This document shows positions 22,542-34,280 of a stretch of 64,000 nt of DNA, piece by piece. This DNA is from Diphasiastrum complanatum (Eukaryota; Streptophyta; Lycopodiopsida; Lycopodiales; Lycopodiaceae), in assembly GCA_029204225.1 (NCBI GenBank), contig CM055098.1, positions 50,083,134-50,147,133 of the forward strand, in the 5' to 3' direction. The notes beneath the pieces are model-generated. The model was not told the origin of the DNA, ran no database searches, and saw only the letters and a list, made by a program, of their open reading frames with translations. A program made the translations under genes and the position numbers. Each line of letters opens with the position of its first letter. Positions within the stretch are counted from its first letter, which is position 1.

Positions 22542-22657
22542 TGTTGGATTTCTATCCTCTCCATCCCTATCTCTCTGCTAATCTAGATCCATTCATTAAT
22601 TGTATGTAAATATTTGTATAGTCACATACTTTGCATAAATACACTTGTTTTCTAACA
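22542..22657 (+). repeat. Copia 3' LTR (end uncertain)
   Basis: It starts TGTTGGATTTC and contains a possible TATA (GCATAAATAC). The first plausible end is ...TTTTCTAACA at 22,657, which would be a very short LTR. A longer LTR is possible because no second copy is present. Confidence 0.4.
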
Positions 22658-24168
<1,511 letters not shown>

Positions 24169-24599
24169 GGACTCTTCTTTATTTTAAGGCACCTTCCTTG
24201 ATCAAATCACAAAAAAATACTCTTAATTTTAAGGTCCTAAGCCTTTGCCAACCAAAGCATTTATTGCACTATTCAAAAAGTTCCCACCAAAATTAGTCAG
24301 AAGGGTTCTTCTACGAAGCTTCCTCTTGGACTGCTATATATCACATGTTCTCGATGAAGGTTTATCTACAATACGGTGTGAAGAGAGATTGGAGATCTTC
24401 CCACTACAAAGAGGGCGCCCTATCAAGCTTGAGTTCCTTAGTTTCTATTATACGGTATGTAGCTTGTGTGATTTTCTATTAATGCATTCATCTCTTTACG
24501 TTAAGAAAGTTTGCTTTGGTGTGAGTAGGATATATCCTCACTACACAATAAGGTCTGTAGCACCTTTTAAATGGTTATGCATGGATTGATGATCCGCTA

Positions 24600-25115
24600 T
24601 CCACCAACGATGGACCACTGATGGATCATATTCCATTCTTATGGCACTTTTCGTAATAAACTAACTTGTTGTCCAGCGCTGGACCCAATGATGAAGCATG
24701 CTCAAAAAAATGGCTTACATAGAAGTTAATATGGTCTGTTGTCCACAGCGATGGACTAGCGATGGGTCAAGCAAAATATTTTGCTCTTTATTTGATTGAA
24801 AATTGTCCGTTGAGTAGTGCTTATCTCCATACACTTTTGTTGATAATATTGACTGCATGCCAGCGATGGTCAAGTGGCATACCTTTTTTGTAGCTTCAAA
24901 AGTATGTTTGCATTCTACAAATCCAGCGATGAAGCATGCATAAGTTTGCTCTCTTTCTGGTGGATGATCAACTCACCATTGCACATATATGTGAATGATG
25001 TTTTTTTTGTTGTTCGTAACACTTAATAAGCACTACTATCCAATGATGGATAGAATGTATGTTCGGCTATTTTCTAAGTACTAAAAGGCCATCTACAAGT
25101 CCAGCAATGGATCAA
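24600..25115 (+). repeat. Dispersed CCAGCGATGGATCAA motif
   Basis: Degenerate copies of (T)CCAGCGATGGA(T/C)CAA occur near 24,601, 24,671, 24,741, 24,859, 24,922, 25,039 and 25,100, spaced roughly 60-120 bp. Two of them are followed by GAAGCATGC. Confidence 0.6.
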
Positions 25116-25814
25116 AACTTTGTTTCATTATAACATACAAGAACTACAACTCAGAATCTTGCACGATCAATTTTTATCTCTCATGCATCTGTTTACTGGT
25201 TTCTACTTCGAAGAGGATACTAGTATTCAATCATTAGCGGAGATAAGATATACATCTTGTAGCATCGATTATTTATACGGCCTTCTTTTTCAGTTAGGTT
25301 CGGTTTCGAACCATCTATCTATGAGTGTTTGCACAGGTACATACATAAAACCCTGCGCTCCTAATTGATATAACGACTGATGAGTGATTGTCTCTAATAT
25401 TTTGATCTCTGCTGCTAAACAAAGATGAAAATACTCTATTTGGCAGTAGCATTTTTAATGCTTTGATTTTAAAGAAAACAAGAGTACTCGAAGGATTAAC
25501 ATGGCATCCTCACAAGGTAACACATCTGCGATCATTCAGGTATGATTTCTTGCAACAAAATTTAGGTTGTGCATAAGCAACGTACGCTCAAAGGGAAGAG
25601 GTTTTTGGTTTACATATATTTTTCTCTATGGTTAGAAAGAAGACTTTGGATTCTTAAAGACGTCTTTGCCTACTTCCTGCCATCTACCATTTCGTAACTA
25701 GTCTAACACTCTGATAATGATGACTTAAATGTTGTCCATTGGAAAGGTTGTTCATTAAAATTATCTTAGACGACATGGCTATGTGTAAGATAAAAAGTTC
25801 TTACAAAAGCATTA

Positions 25815-26260
25815 GAACGGCATGGATCTGTCCTAATACCTTGTAAAAACCACAAACACCGCATCGATAATATATAACCTATCCATAACGGTGTCATAAA
25901 TACCATGGGTTGAATATGTAGTTTTGATAAACGCAAGTTTATTCAAAACAACACTATTCAATCACGGCTATCGTAAAATAATACCCATTCAGTTGTCATA
26001 TCAGAGCATGGTGAGATACAACTGGAAAGCATGGATATGCTCAGGAGCATGGACAATAGTGCATGACTGGTTTTCTGAAAGTTGTCACATGGGTTAGAAT
26101 GGCATGGATTTGCCCTAATACCAGCACACGTTTTCACACCATATCTTTTAGCGAAATACAAGATATATGGTGAAAACTATTCATACTTATACAAAACAAA
26201 ATGAATTGATATGGACCAATGCCCATAAACTGATCAGCATGGCACATGCCCTGATACGGT
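25815..26260 (+). repeat. GGCATGGATNTGCCCTAATACC repeats
   Basis: Near-identical words occur at about 25,819 and 26,100, with a weaker copy near 26,239, in otherwise unlike sequence. Confidence 0.5.
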
Positions 26261-26766
26261 AATGTCAGGGCTTGGCCTATCGCTAAAAATCATTCTATCA
26301 TTTGGGAAGACTAGACTATGATTTAAAATGCTATTTATGTTGTTAATTGGTATAGCTTCTTTTGGACATGGATAACAACTAACGGTTAGCTATGACACCT
26401 GTCTTCCCCAGTGTACTAACTCGTGCGATTTTGTGTTATGGGATGGTGGCAGGTATCAGGTGGGGACGTTTTGAAAGTGGTTATGCTTTATGGTGATTTA
26501 CAGTAATGTATTTTACTTTTTAGCTCTACTTTACCTTTGGATTATGAATAAAGGCTTCAAAGGGCTTAGTCTTGCTTTGTCAAGAGGAACTATGTGAAAT
26601 TGTGTAACTCTCTCTCTCATCCAAAAGGTGCATGTCAACAAAATCACCTTTTTTTACACTCACCTCTCACCTGAAAGATGTCTGTAATTTTATTTACGAC
26701 AACAAAAAACTTAGAAAAAAAAAGTAAACGGTAAACGTTTTTCTGTTGGGAAAGGTCAACCTCCTA

Positions 26767-26776
26767 CCTGGGGCTA
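26767..26776. repeat. Left flanking direct repeat of copia insertion
   Basis: CCTGGGGCTA directly precedes the left LTR and is repeated exactly at 33,014-33,023 after the right LTR. It marks the target site and is longer than the usual 5 bp. Confidence 0.8.
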
Positions 26777-27513
26777 TGTTGAATTTCACACGTGTGGACT
26801 GTCCACTACATGTACTTGTGATCTCCTAAGGTGTGTAGATGCACCAAGATCAAGACTAGATTGAGATTCAAGATCAATCTTGAATCCTATGGCAAAAACA
26901 CACTACTACATGCATTCAATCACTTCCAACTCTCACTCACACGTGTGGGAAGTATTCAAAAAATAATCTAAGTAAAAACAAGCTGCTCTCCTCGGGTAGA
27001 GAGAGAAAATACATCAAGAGCTCTCGGGTAGAGAGAGAAAGCTAGAAATCCAATAACTCACAAAATCCATGAAATCACCAAATCAATTGATTTCAAAATG
27101 AGGAGTACAATGATACTAGTAGGTCCACGAGCTACCACTATGCTTAACTATGATTGGACCACATTTTGTCACCTCTTGATCCTATTGGATCATTGATCTA
27201 TGCACCTCTTAATTCTATTGGACTATATTCAAGCACACCTCAATTTCCTATTGGACCTCACAAGGTTCCACCTCTATATCCTATTGGACCTCTTGGAATT
27301 CATCAAACAAAAACTTTACACTTGTCTACACTCTAATTAGCAAGTGTTTAGCCTCTTACTCTATTTTGGCTCAATAGTGGCATTACAAGTGGAAATGCAT
27401 AATTTGCCATCTATGCCAAATTTATTCCTATCAACATCCTACACCTAGATGCTTGATGTAAAAAACATAAGACCCCTATATCTAACATAGATAATCTTTT
27501 TCAATTCTTCACA
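26777..27513 (-). repeat. 3' LTR of intact copia
   Basis: This 737-bp LTR has plus-strand edges TGTTGAATTTC and ATTCTTCACA. It contains two CACACGTGTG palindromes (near 26,787 and 26,939) and a 33-bp tandem repeat. Confidence 0.95.
27152..27290 (+). repeat. 33-bp tandem repeat in copia LTR
   Basis: The word CTATTGGA recurs at 27,182, 27,215, 27,248 and 27,281, exactly 33 bp apart, with a weaker GATTGGA copy near 27,153. Translated on the + strand it gives an 11-residue repeat (PLxPIG plus five residues). The same repeat lies in the other LTR 5,500 bp to the right. Confidence 0.8.
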
Positions 27514-27527
27514 CTCCTCCTAAAAAA
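27514..27527 (-). other. Polypurine tract of intact copia
   Basis: The - strand reads TTTTTTAGGAGGAG immediately before the LTR start TGTGAAG. Confidence 0.8.
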
Positions 27528-27531
27528 TTAT

Positions 27532-30500
27532 CTATGAAGATTTGAGCATTGATCTTGATATAACTCCAAGATTAGATCTATGCTTGATGAAAGCACTTTT
27601 GCTCAAAGGCTTGGTGAGTAGATCGGCAATACAAGAGGACGAGTTGACATGCTCCAAATAGATTTCTCCTCCAATAAGCTTTTCTCTCACAAAATGGTGT
27701 GCCACTTCTATGTGCTTGCTTCTTGCATGAAATATGGGATTATTGGCAAGAGCTTGGGCCGAGATGTTATCACACTTGATCATTGGTAGATCATCCTCCT
27801 TGATGCACTTTAGTTCCATTAATAACCTCTTGATCCAAAGCACTTCTTTGGTAGTTGTAGTGAGTGCTTTGTACTCGGCCTCACATGAAGAGAGAGATAT
27901 AGTATCTTGCTTTTTGGAAAGCCAAGATATTAGATTGCCTCCAAGAAAGATAGTGTATGCACTAATAGACTTTCGATCCATTTTGTCACTTGCAAAGTCC
28001 GAATCCGAGTAGCCAATAATGGATAGATCTTCACTTTTATAGAGTAGACCGTAATCACAAGATGAAGATACATATCTTAAAATCCTCTTGGCCATCTTCC
28101 AATGATGGATCTTAGGTTCTTGCATAAATTGACTCAATTTGTGCACACAAAAACTAAGATCGGGCCTAGTAATGGTAAGCCAAATCAAGGAGCCTACAAG
28201 ACTCCTAAAAAGTGTGATGTCCTCAAAGGATATTTCATCACCTTTATTAGGATCTTTTACAATTTGCTCCATTGGAGTATCTATGCTCTTAGAATTCTCC
28301 ATATGGAATTTTTTCAACATAGAGTGAGCATATCTAGATTGGCATATAAAGACATGATTTTCATAAAAATCAATTTCTAGGCCTAGGATGTAATGTATCT
28401 CTCCTAGATCTTGCATTTTAAACTCACATCCAAGTGCTAGCTTGGTTTCATCAACTAGCTTGATACAACTTCCACAAAGAATAATGTCATCAACATAAAT
28501 TAGAAGAATGACAATATTGCTATCAACAAACTTTAGATACATGGAAGGATCATAGTCACTAAGAGTAAATCCTAGTGACATAAGGAAAGAGTTAAGTCTT
28601 GAATACCATGATCTTGGTGCTTGCTTGAGTCCATAAAGACTTTTGAAGAGCAAGCACACTTTGGACTCATCCTTGATGAATCCTTGAGGTTGTTCCATAT
28701 AGATCTCCTCCTCAAGATAACCATTTAGAAAAGCATTGGATACATCTAATTGGAACACCTTCCACTTGAAAAGACAAGCAAGAGAAATAAGAATTCTTAT
28801 TGTCACCATCTTTGCAACGGGTGCAAAGGTTTCCTCATAATCAAGACCATGGATTTGAGCAAATCCTTTGGCACATAATCTTGCTTTATGCTTGTTGATG
28901 GTGCCATCATGATTGAACTTGATCCGAAATACCCACTTGCAACCAATCACATGCTTGTTGGAAGGAGGATCCACAAGTTCCCAAGTATTGTTGGTGATCA
29001 ATGCATCATACTCTTGCTTCATGGCATCATACCACTCCTTGGTATTAAGTGCCTCTTGTACATTCTTTGGCTCTTCATGAGAGACATAAAAAACATAATT
29101 AGTGGAATCAAGATCCACTTGTTTGCCTTTGTCAACATATGAGAGCCTCTTAGGCTCGGATCTATCTCTCATGGATCTTCTTGGTGAAAAAATCCGAGGA
29201 GAGTCTTCTTCAAATCTCGACCCCATCACATCATGATTGTCTTCAAAATCAATAATTGATGATGCATCCATAGATTTCTTGATCTCGGCCTCTTCAAATG
29301 ATGAGTGTTGATCTTCATGAAAGACAACATCTCTACTTTCAATAACTTGAGAAGTAGAGAGTATAAAGACTCTATAGGCCTTCTTGGTGGATGAGTATCC
29401 AACCATGATCCCTTTGCATGCACTAGGATCTTCCTTCTTCCTTGTTTCCAAGGGCATATGGACAAAGCATAAGCATCCAAAAATTCTAAGGTGATCAACC
29501 TTAGGCTTCTTCAAAAATAAGATTTCATATGGTGACTTTCCTCCAAGAGCTATATGTGGGAGCCTATTGCAAAGATAATTTGCACAATTAATGGCTTCTC
29601 CCCAAAAATCTTTGGGCAAAGATGCCTCAATTCTCATAGATTTTGCACATTCACATAGAGATCTATTCTTTCTCTCGGCCACTCCATTTTGAGATGGAGA
29701 GTAGGCACAAGAAAACTCTCTTTTAATGCCTTCAAGCTCACAAAAGTCTTGAAATTTATTGGAGATATATTCACCACCTCCATCACTTCTAAGAGCTTTA
29801 ATCTTGAATGAGAATTGCTTCTCTACATAAGCTTTGAAAATAAGGAAATGATCAAACACCATAGATTTTGAAGCAAGAAGATATATCCAAGTGAATCTTG
29901 TGTAATCATCAATGAAAGTAACAAAACAAGTGGCTCCTCCCTTGCTTGTAGTTGATGAGAAATGCACATCCGAGTGGATTAACTCCAAAGGATGCTTGCT
30001 TTTGATAGAAGATCTTGTAAATGGCTTTTTGTGAGATTTAGCAATAGCACAAGCCTCACAAGGCTTGATCTTCTTGGAGAATGACTTTGGCAAGCCAATA
30101 GCTTTGGATTCTTTGATCATAGAGAGCATGGATTTGTAGTTGGGATGTCCCAACCTCCTATGCCATAATTCCTCCATAGAGAGCTTGTTCACAAGAGCAA
30201 CATTACAAGCATTCACATACTCATTTGGATCTAGTTTATAGATGCCACCAAATCTAGATCCTAATGCAAGTATCTCATCATTCTTCTTGATAGTGCAAGT
30301 ATCAACATTGAATTTTACATCAAGGCCATTATCAAGCAATTGGCCAACACTAATAAGATTCTTGGTAAGCTTAGGTACATAAAGAACTCTAGAGAGAGAA
30401 AGAACTTTAGAGGATGCAAGCTTCAAGGGAATGTTCCCTATGCCTTCAATAGGACATTCAAAATCATTTGCAGTGTATATTGATTTCTTCACTCCATCAT

Positions 30501-31575
30501 AAGGTGCAATAGAAGAGAAAGAGTCCTTGGAGCTACACATATGTGAAGAGGCTCCACTATCAATATACCATAGGCCGTCCTTCTTGAAAGGAGTAGATGA
30601 GAAACTAGAGACCATAAGAGATCCCTCTCCATCACTTGCAATAGTGTCTTCCTTCTCATTGGTAATATTGGCTTGCTTGAGTTGATTCTTCTTTTTGAAG
30701 CAATTGGTGGCATAATGACCTTTCTTGCCACAATAAAAGCACTTGATCTTCTTCTTCTTCTTGAGCTTGGATGATGAAGCATTAGAGGAATCATCTTCCT
30801 CCTCATCTTTGTCTTTGGATTTGACTTTGTCCTTGCTTGAGGATTGTTGATGTTGGTTCTTGCTCCTCTCTTTGTGCTTATCCTTGGCAAAAAGAGCTTT
30901 GCCATCATTATGAGTGAGAGAAAGCTTGTCCATCCTCAAGAGCTTATACTCTTGTCTTGATTCTTCTGAAATTAGCACACTTTGGAGAGCCTCCAAACTT
31001 GGTAGCTCCTCCTTAATGGCATAGGATTGGACAAGATTATCAAATTCACTTCTCAAGCCATTGAGAATGACTTGAACTAGCTCATTTTGATTGATGGAAT
31101 CACCAATACAAGCAAGCTCTCTATGAATATCTTTTACTCTCAAAACATAACTAGATGCACTCTCATCACTCTTTTGGCTACTTTGAAAGATTTGATTCCT
31201 AAGAGTGAGAAGCCTAGAGGTATTCTTAGCCTCATAGATAGTCTTGAGACAATCCCAAGCTTCTTTGGCTGCTGTACAAGTACCTATCTCCCTCAATATC
31301 TCATTAGAGACATTCATCTTAATGTAGTGGAGAGCCATCCTAGCTCTCTTTTTGTATTTTTGAACCTCTTGAAGAACTTGTGGTTCTTCTTCAAGGCCAA
31401 GAACTATGTCCATCACGTCTTGAAGGATCAAGATGGACTCCATCCTCATTTTCCAAATTGAATAATTTGAAGTGGTCAATCTTTCACTTGGTTCCAACAA
31501 GGATGAACCCATTGAAGACATTTGAAGTGAAGAAAACTCAGATGATGAACAATAAATGTTGTTACACACTTTCAA
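27532..31575 (-). CDS. Copia gag-pol polyprotein, intact 1347 codons
   Basis: One frame encodes all copia proteins in order. Gag occupies about residues 19-270, with the CCHC knuckle at 279-292 (CFYCGKKGHYATNC). The protease active site is DSGASSH at 339-345. The integrase HHCC finger has H472/H477 and C506/C509, and the integrase triad is D536, D598 and E634 with the diagnostic D-35-E spacing. RT has QLDVSNAFL (D944) and YVDD at 1027-1030. RNase H has D1191, E1232 and D1269. M19 (31,521) is the more likely start, because MSSMGSSLLE aligns with the MASMGG/MASNGG starts of related copies. The length is normal for copia, and no stop or missing catalytic residue was found. The product would replicate the element through cytoplasmic virus-like particles and integrate it in the nucleus. 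Confidence 0.95.
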   Translation of the reverse strand: MKVCNNIYCSSSEFSSLQMSSMGSSLLEPSERLTTSNYSIWKMRMESILILQDVMDIVLGLEEEPQVLQEVQKYKKRARMALHYIKMNVSNEILREIGTCTAAKEAWDCLKTIYEAKNTSRLLTLRNQIFQSSQKSDESASSYVLRVKDIHRELACIGDSINQNELVQVILNGLRSEFDNLVQSYAIKEELPSLEALQSVLISEESRQEYKLLRMDKLSLTHNDGKALFAKDKHKERSKNQHQQSSSKDKVKSKDKDEEEDDSSNASSSKLKKKKKIKCFYCGKKGHYATNCFKKKNQLKQANITNEKEDTIASDGEGSLMVSSFSSTPFKKDGLWYIDSGASSHMCSSKDSFSSIAPYDGVKKSIYTANDFECPIEGIGNIPLKLASSKVLSLSRVLYVPKLTKNLISVGQLLDNGLDVKFNVDTCTIKKNDEILALGSRFGGIYKLDPNEYVNACNVALVNKLSMEELWHRRLGHPNYKSMLSMIKESKAIGLPKSFSKKIKPCEACAIAKSHKKPFTRSSIKSKHPLELIHSDVHFSSTTSKGGATCFVTFIDDYTRFTWIYLLASKSMVFDHFLIFKAYVEKQFSFKIKALRSDGGGEYISNKFQDFCELEGIKREFSCAYSPSQNGVAERKNRSLCECAKSMRIEASLPKDFWGEAINCANYLCNRLPHIALGGKSPYEILFLKKPKVDHLRIFGCLCFVHMPLETRKKEDPSACKGIMVGYSSTKKAYRVFILSTSQVIESRDVVFHEDQHSSFEEAEIKKSMDASSIIDFEDNHDVMGSRFEEDSPRIFSPRRSMRDRSEPKRLSYVDKGKQVDLDSTNYVFYVSHEEPKNVQEALNTKEWYDAMKQEYDALITNNTWELVDPPSNKHVIGCKWVFRIKFNHDGTINKHKARLCAKGFAQIHGLDYEETFAPVAKMVTIRILISLACLFKWKVFQLDVSNAFLNGYLEEEIYMEQPQGFIKDESKVCLLFKSLYGLKQAPRSWYSRLNSFLMSLGFTLSDYDPSMYLKFVDSNIVILLIYVDDIILCGSCIKLVDETKLALGCEFKMQDLGEIHYILGLEIDFYENHVFICQSRYAHSMLKKFHMENSKSIDTPMEQIVKDPNKGDEISFEDITLFRSLVGSLIWLTITRPDLSFCVHKLSQFMQEPKIHHWKMAKRILRYVSSSCDYGLLYKSEDLSIIGYSDSDFASDKMDRKSISAYTIFLGGNLISWLSKKQDTISLSSCEAEYKALTTTTKEVLWIKRLLMELKCIKEDDLPMIKCDNISAQALANNPIFHARSKHIEVAHHFVREKLIGGEIYLEHVNSSSCIADLLTKPLSKSAFIKHRSNLGVISRSMLKSS

Positions 31576-32260
31576 TAGGATCCAATAATTGAGTACTATC
31601 TCCTCTTATGAAAGATCTTACAACATTTGTGAATTGATTCTCACTAGCTACACAAATCTCTCTAAAACAAGATCTATTTCACATCAAATGATGGAGTATA
31701 GGCAAAGTTAGGATCCAACACTCTTAGCACGTGTGAAATACACTAAGAAACCAAATTTGACTCAAATACAATGATATTGCATGAAACAAAATGGCTAAGA
31801 TCTCAAAACAGTGCCTAGATCACATATAGATGAGATTGGCAAGCATACAACTGTGATTTTGGATCAACCAAGCAATCTCTTGACCAAACCAAATGTGTCC
31901 ACCCAGGTCTAGGTGCCCTACCTAACCCTCTTCAAAAGCTTATAACTTTTGATTGGCTCAACCAAATGGAATGAAACTGATTGCAACAGAAACTAGACAA
32001 AAATAGCTTCAAAACAAGCTATCAAGCAAGATAAATGGATCAAACATGAGAGAGAACTTCCAAACTGAAATTGGATGTTCCTCACACGTGTCTGAGCACC
32101 TGATTCCGTACAGTACCAGATCAGACCCAATCAATGTCCTTTTGATCTCTTTTGATCCAAGATTGAACAAGATAGCTAGGAAAATGGGCCTTGACAATTT
32201 CTAGCTCAAGATTGATGAAAATTTTTCACTTAGATGGATCAAAATGCATGGTAACCTTAG
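31576..32260 (-). other. Leader of intact copia
   Basis: This untranslated leader lies between the primer-binding site and gag. It carries palindrome variants near 31,727 and 32,083. A diverged inverted copy lies at 41,040-41,540. Confidence 0.7.
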
Positions 32261-32276
32261 GTAGGCTCTGATACCA
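32261..32276 (-). other. Primer-binding site of intact copia
   Basis: The - strand reads TGGTATCAGAGCCTAC, a perfect initiator tRNA-Met core directly beside the LTR. Confidence 0.95.
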
Positions 32277-33013
32277 TGTTGAATTTCACACGTGTGGACT
32301 GTCCACTACATGTACTTGTGATCTCCTAAGGTGTGTAGATGCACCAAGATCAAGACTAGATTGAGATTCAAGATCAATCTTGAATCCTATGGCAAAAACA
32401 CACTACTACATGCATTCAATCACTTCCAACTCTCACTCACACGTGTGGGAAGTATTCAAAAAATAATCTAAGTAAAAACAAGCTGCTCTCCTCGGGTAGA
32501 GAGAGAAAATACATCAAGAGCTCTCGGGTAGAGAGAGAAAGCTAGAAATCCAATAACTCACAAAATCCATGAAATCACCAAATCAATTGATTTCAAAATG
32601 AGGAGTACAATGATACTAGTAGGTCCACGAGCTACCACTATGCTTAACTATGATTGGACCACATTTTGTCACCTCTTGATCCTATTGGATCATTGATCTA
32701 TGCACCTCTTAATTCTATTGGACTATATTCAAGCACACCTCAATTTCCTATTGGACCTCACAAGGTTCCACCTCTATATCCTATTGGACCTCTTGGAATT
32801 CATCAAACAAAAACTTTACACTTGTCTACACTCTAATTAGCAAGTGTTTAGCCTCTTACTCTATTTTGGCTCAATAGTGGCATTACAAGTGGAAATGCAT
32901 AATTTGCCATCTATGCCAAATTTATTCCTATCAACATCCTACACCTAGATGCTTGATGTAAAAAACATAAGACCCCTATATCTAACATAGATAATCTTTT
33001 TCAATTCTTCACA
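32277..33013 (-). repeat. 5' LTR of intact copia
   Basis: This is a 737-bp copy of 26,777-27,513. I saw no difference when reading both side by side. Confidence 0.95.
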
Positions 33014-33023
33014 CCTGGGGCTA
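33014..33023. repeat. Right flanking direct repeat of copia insertion
   Basis: CCTGGGGCTA is identical to 26,767-26,776. Confidence 0.8.
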
Positions 33024-34280
33024 CCACCCTCGACCAAAGGCTATTTCTCAACAAAAGTTGGACAGGGCCTCAGAGGGCAAACTTCTTACTCAACATAAAT
33101 TCAAAAAATCCCAAAAAAAAGACAACCATAGTTTAAAGGCAATAATACAAAAAACAAGGTGATTAATATATCACGAAAAGCTTTGCAAAGATTCTATATT
33201 ACTAAATAAAAATTTGCATTTTAGAAGAATCAAAAAGTACATAGCTCAATTTAATGCTAAAATTCAATTCCTAGTGACATTGTAGCTTTTAGCAATTTAT
33301 CACAATACATTACACGGTTCAAGCTGAAGTTGCAAAGCTTAAAAAAACCTCATTTTGCTAAAGTGCTTCTTCGTTTCCAAGAAAGTTCAAATGTTCAAAG
33401 CTGGGACTGAAAAATCTTTTTTTTTTTTTAGACTAAAGAAACTTTGGATGCCAAACCAGCCAACCGAGCAACCAGCTTGGGTGGTTTTAACTTTTTAGGT
33501 AAGGTAGGCCAGCTAAAAAAAAAAAAACTCTTTTTCTTAGTTCAAAGTTGAAAGAGGATGGAAGGGCGCACGTGGGGGTTGAAGGCCAATGCCAACCAGG
33601 CTATTGACCTCACAGCTGCGCGTGACGTGCACCTGGCCTCACGCTTTTATCCAATTTGGCGGTATACGGTTAGTCTTACCGTATAGCATACACTTTTTGG
33701 CTCTCCATACGGACGTCGTGTGGGTGAGTACTAGTCGCAGTTTCGAACTTTCATGGTACGCTTGCAAGTGGCGAGACTGAGCCAGGAGGAGCCTTGAAAG
33801 TTGAGGTCCGTGTTAATAGAACCTCTTTTGAGTTTCAACTTTCCTTGCAAGTCTTGTAACACACGTGCCTTTTTAGCTTTGCTTGTGGCCACCATAGCCA
33901 ACCTTTGTGACATTGGGCCTTTGTGACATTGGGAGGAGCGTATTTTGCACCACAGATGACAATGCATTGCACCCATCCATAGGTGATGCAGTGCATCATC
34001 CATCTATTTGGAATGAGGAATGATATCACTGCTTTTCAAAACATTGGTATGATTTCCCACGGTTAGATGTGTGGGCCACCACCACTGCACCACCCGTGAC
34101 ATTGGTGGTGAGGTTTCATGGTGATGCCCTTAAAGTTGACGTGTCCCTTTAAAATGAGTTTAATTAAAAAGTGTCTTTTTTTAGAATTTTTGGAATTGAA
34201 GTGTTCTTTTATTCACTTTTGAATGAGCATGGTAAAGTTTGTCAGATCTTTTAGATTGGTCACGATGTAAGGTATTGTGA
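33024..34280. other. Anonymous DNA, pre-insertion flank
   Basis: This continues the sequence left of 26,766 before the copia inserted. No gene was recognised. A GC-richer patch at 33,550-34,130 has short ORFs without known motifs. Confidence 0.4.

Larger units (their letters stand above)
26777..33013 (-). mobile_element. Complete Ty1/copia retrotransposon
   Basis: This 6,237-bp element on the - strand has two 737-bp LTRs that read as identical, a perfect primer-binding site, a leader of about 690 bp, one uninterrupted gag-pol ORF and a polypurine tract. It is flanked by a 10-bp direct repeat. Every component needed for retrotransposition in this family is present, and the LTR identity implies recent insertion. 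It belongs to the same copia group as the relics at 4.0-10 kb. Confidence 0.93.

Noticed and set aside
27734-29142. Several + strand ORFs opposite the intact copia polyprotein
   Set aside because: They are antisense shadows of the gag-pol frame with no domain of their own.
33589-34029. Short ORFs on both strands in a GC-richer patch
   Set aside because: No recognisable motif, no start or splice context, and overlapping in opposite strands.
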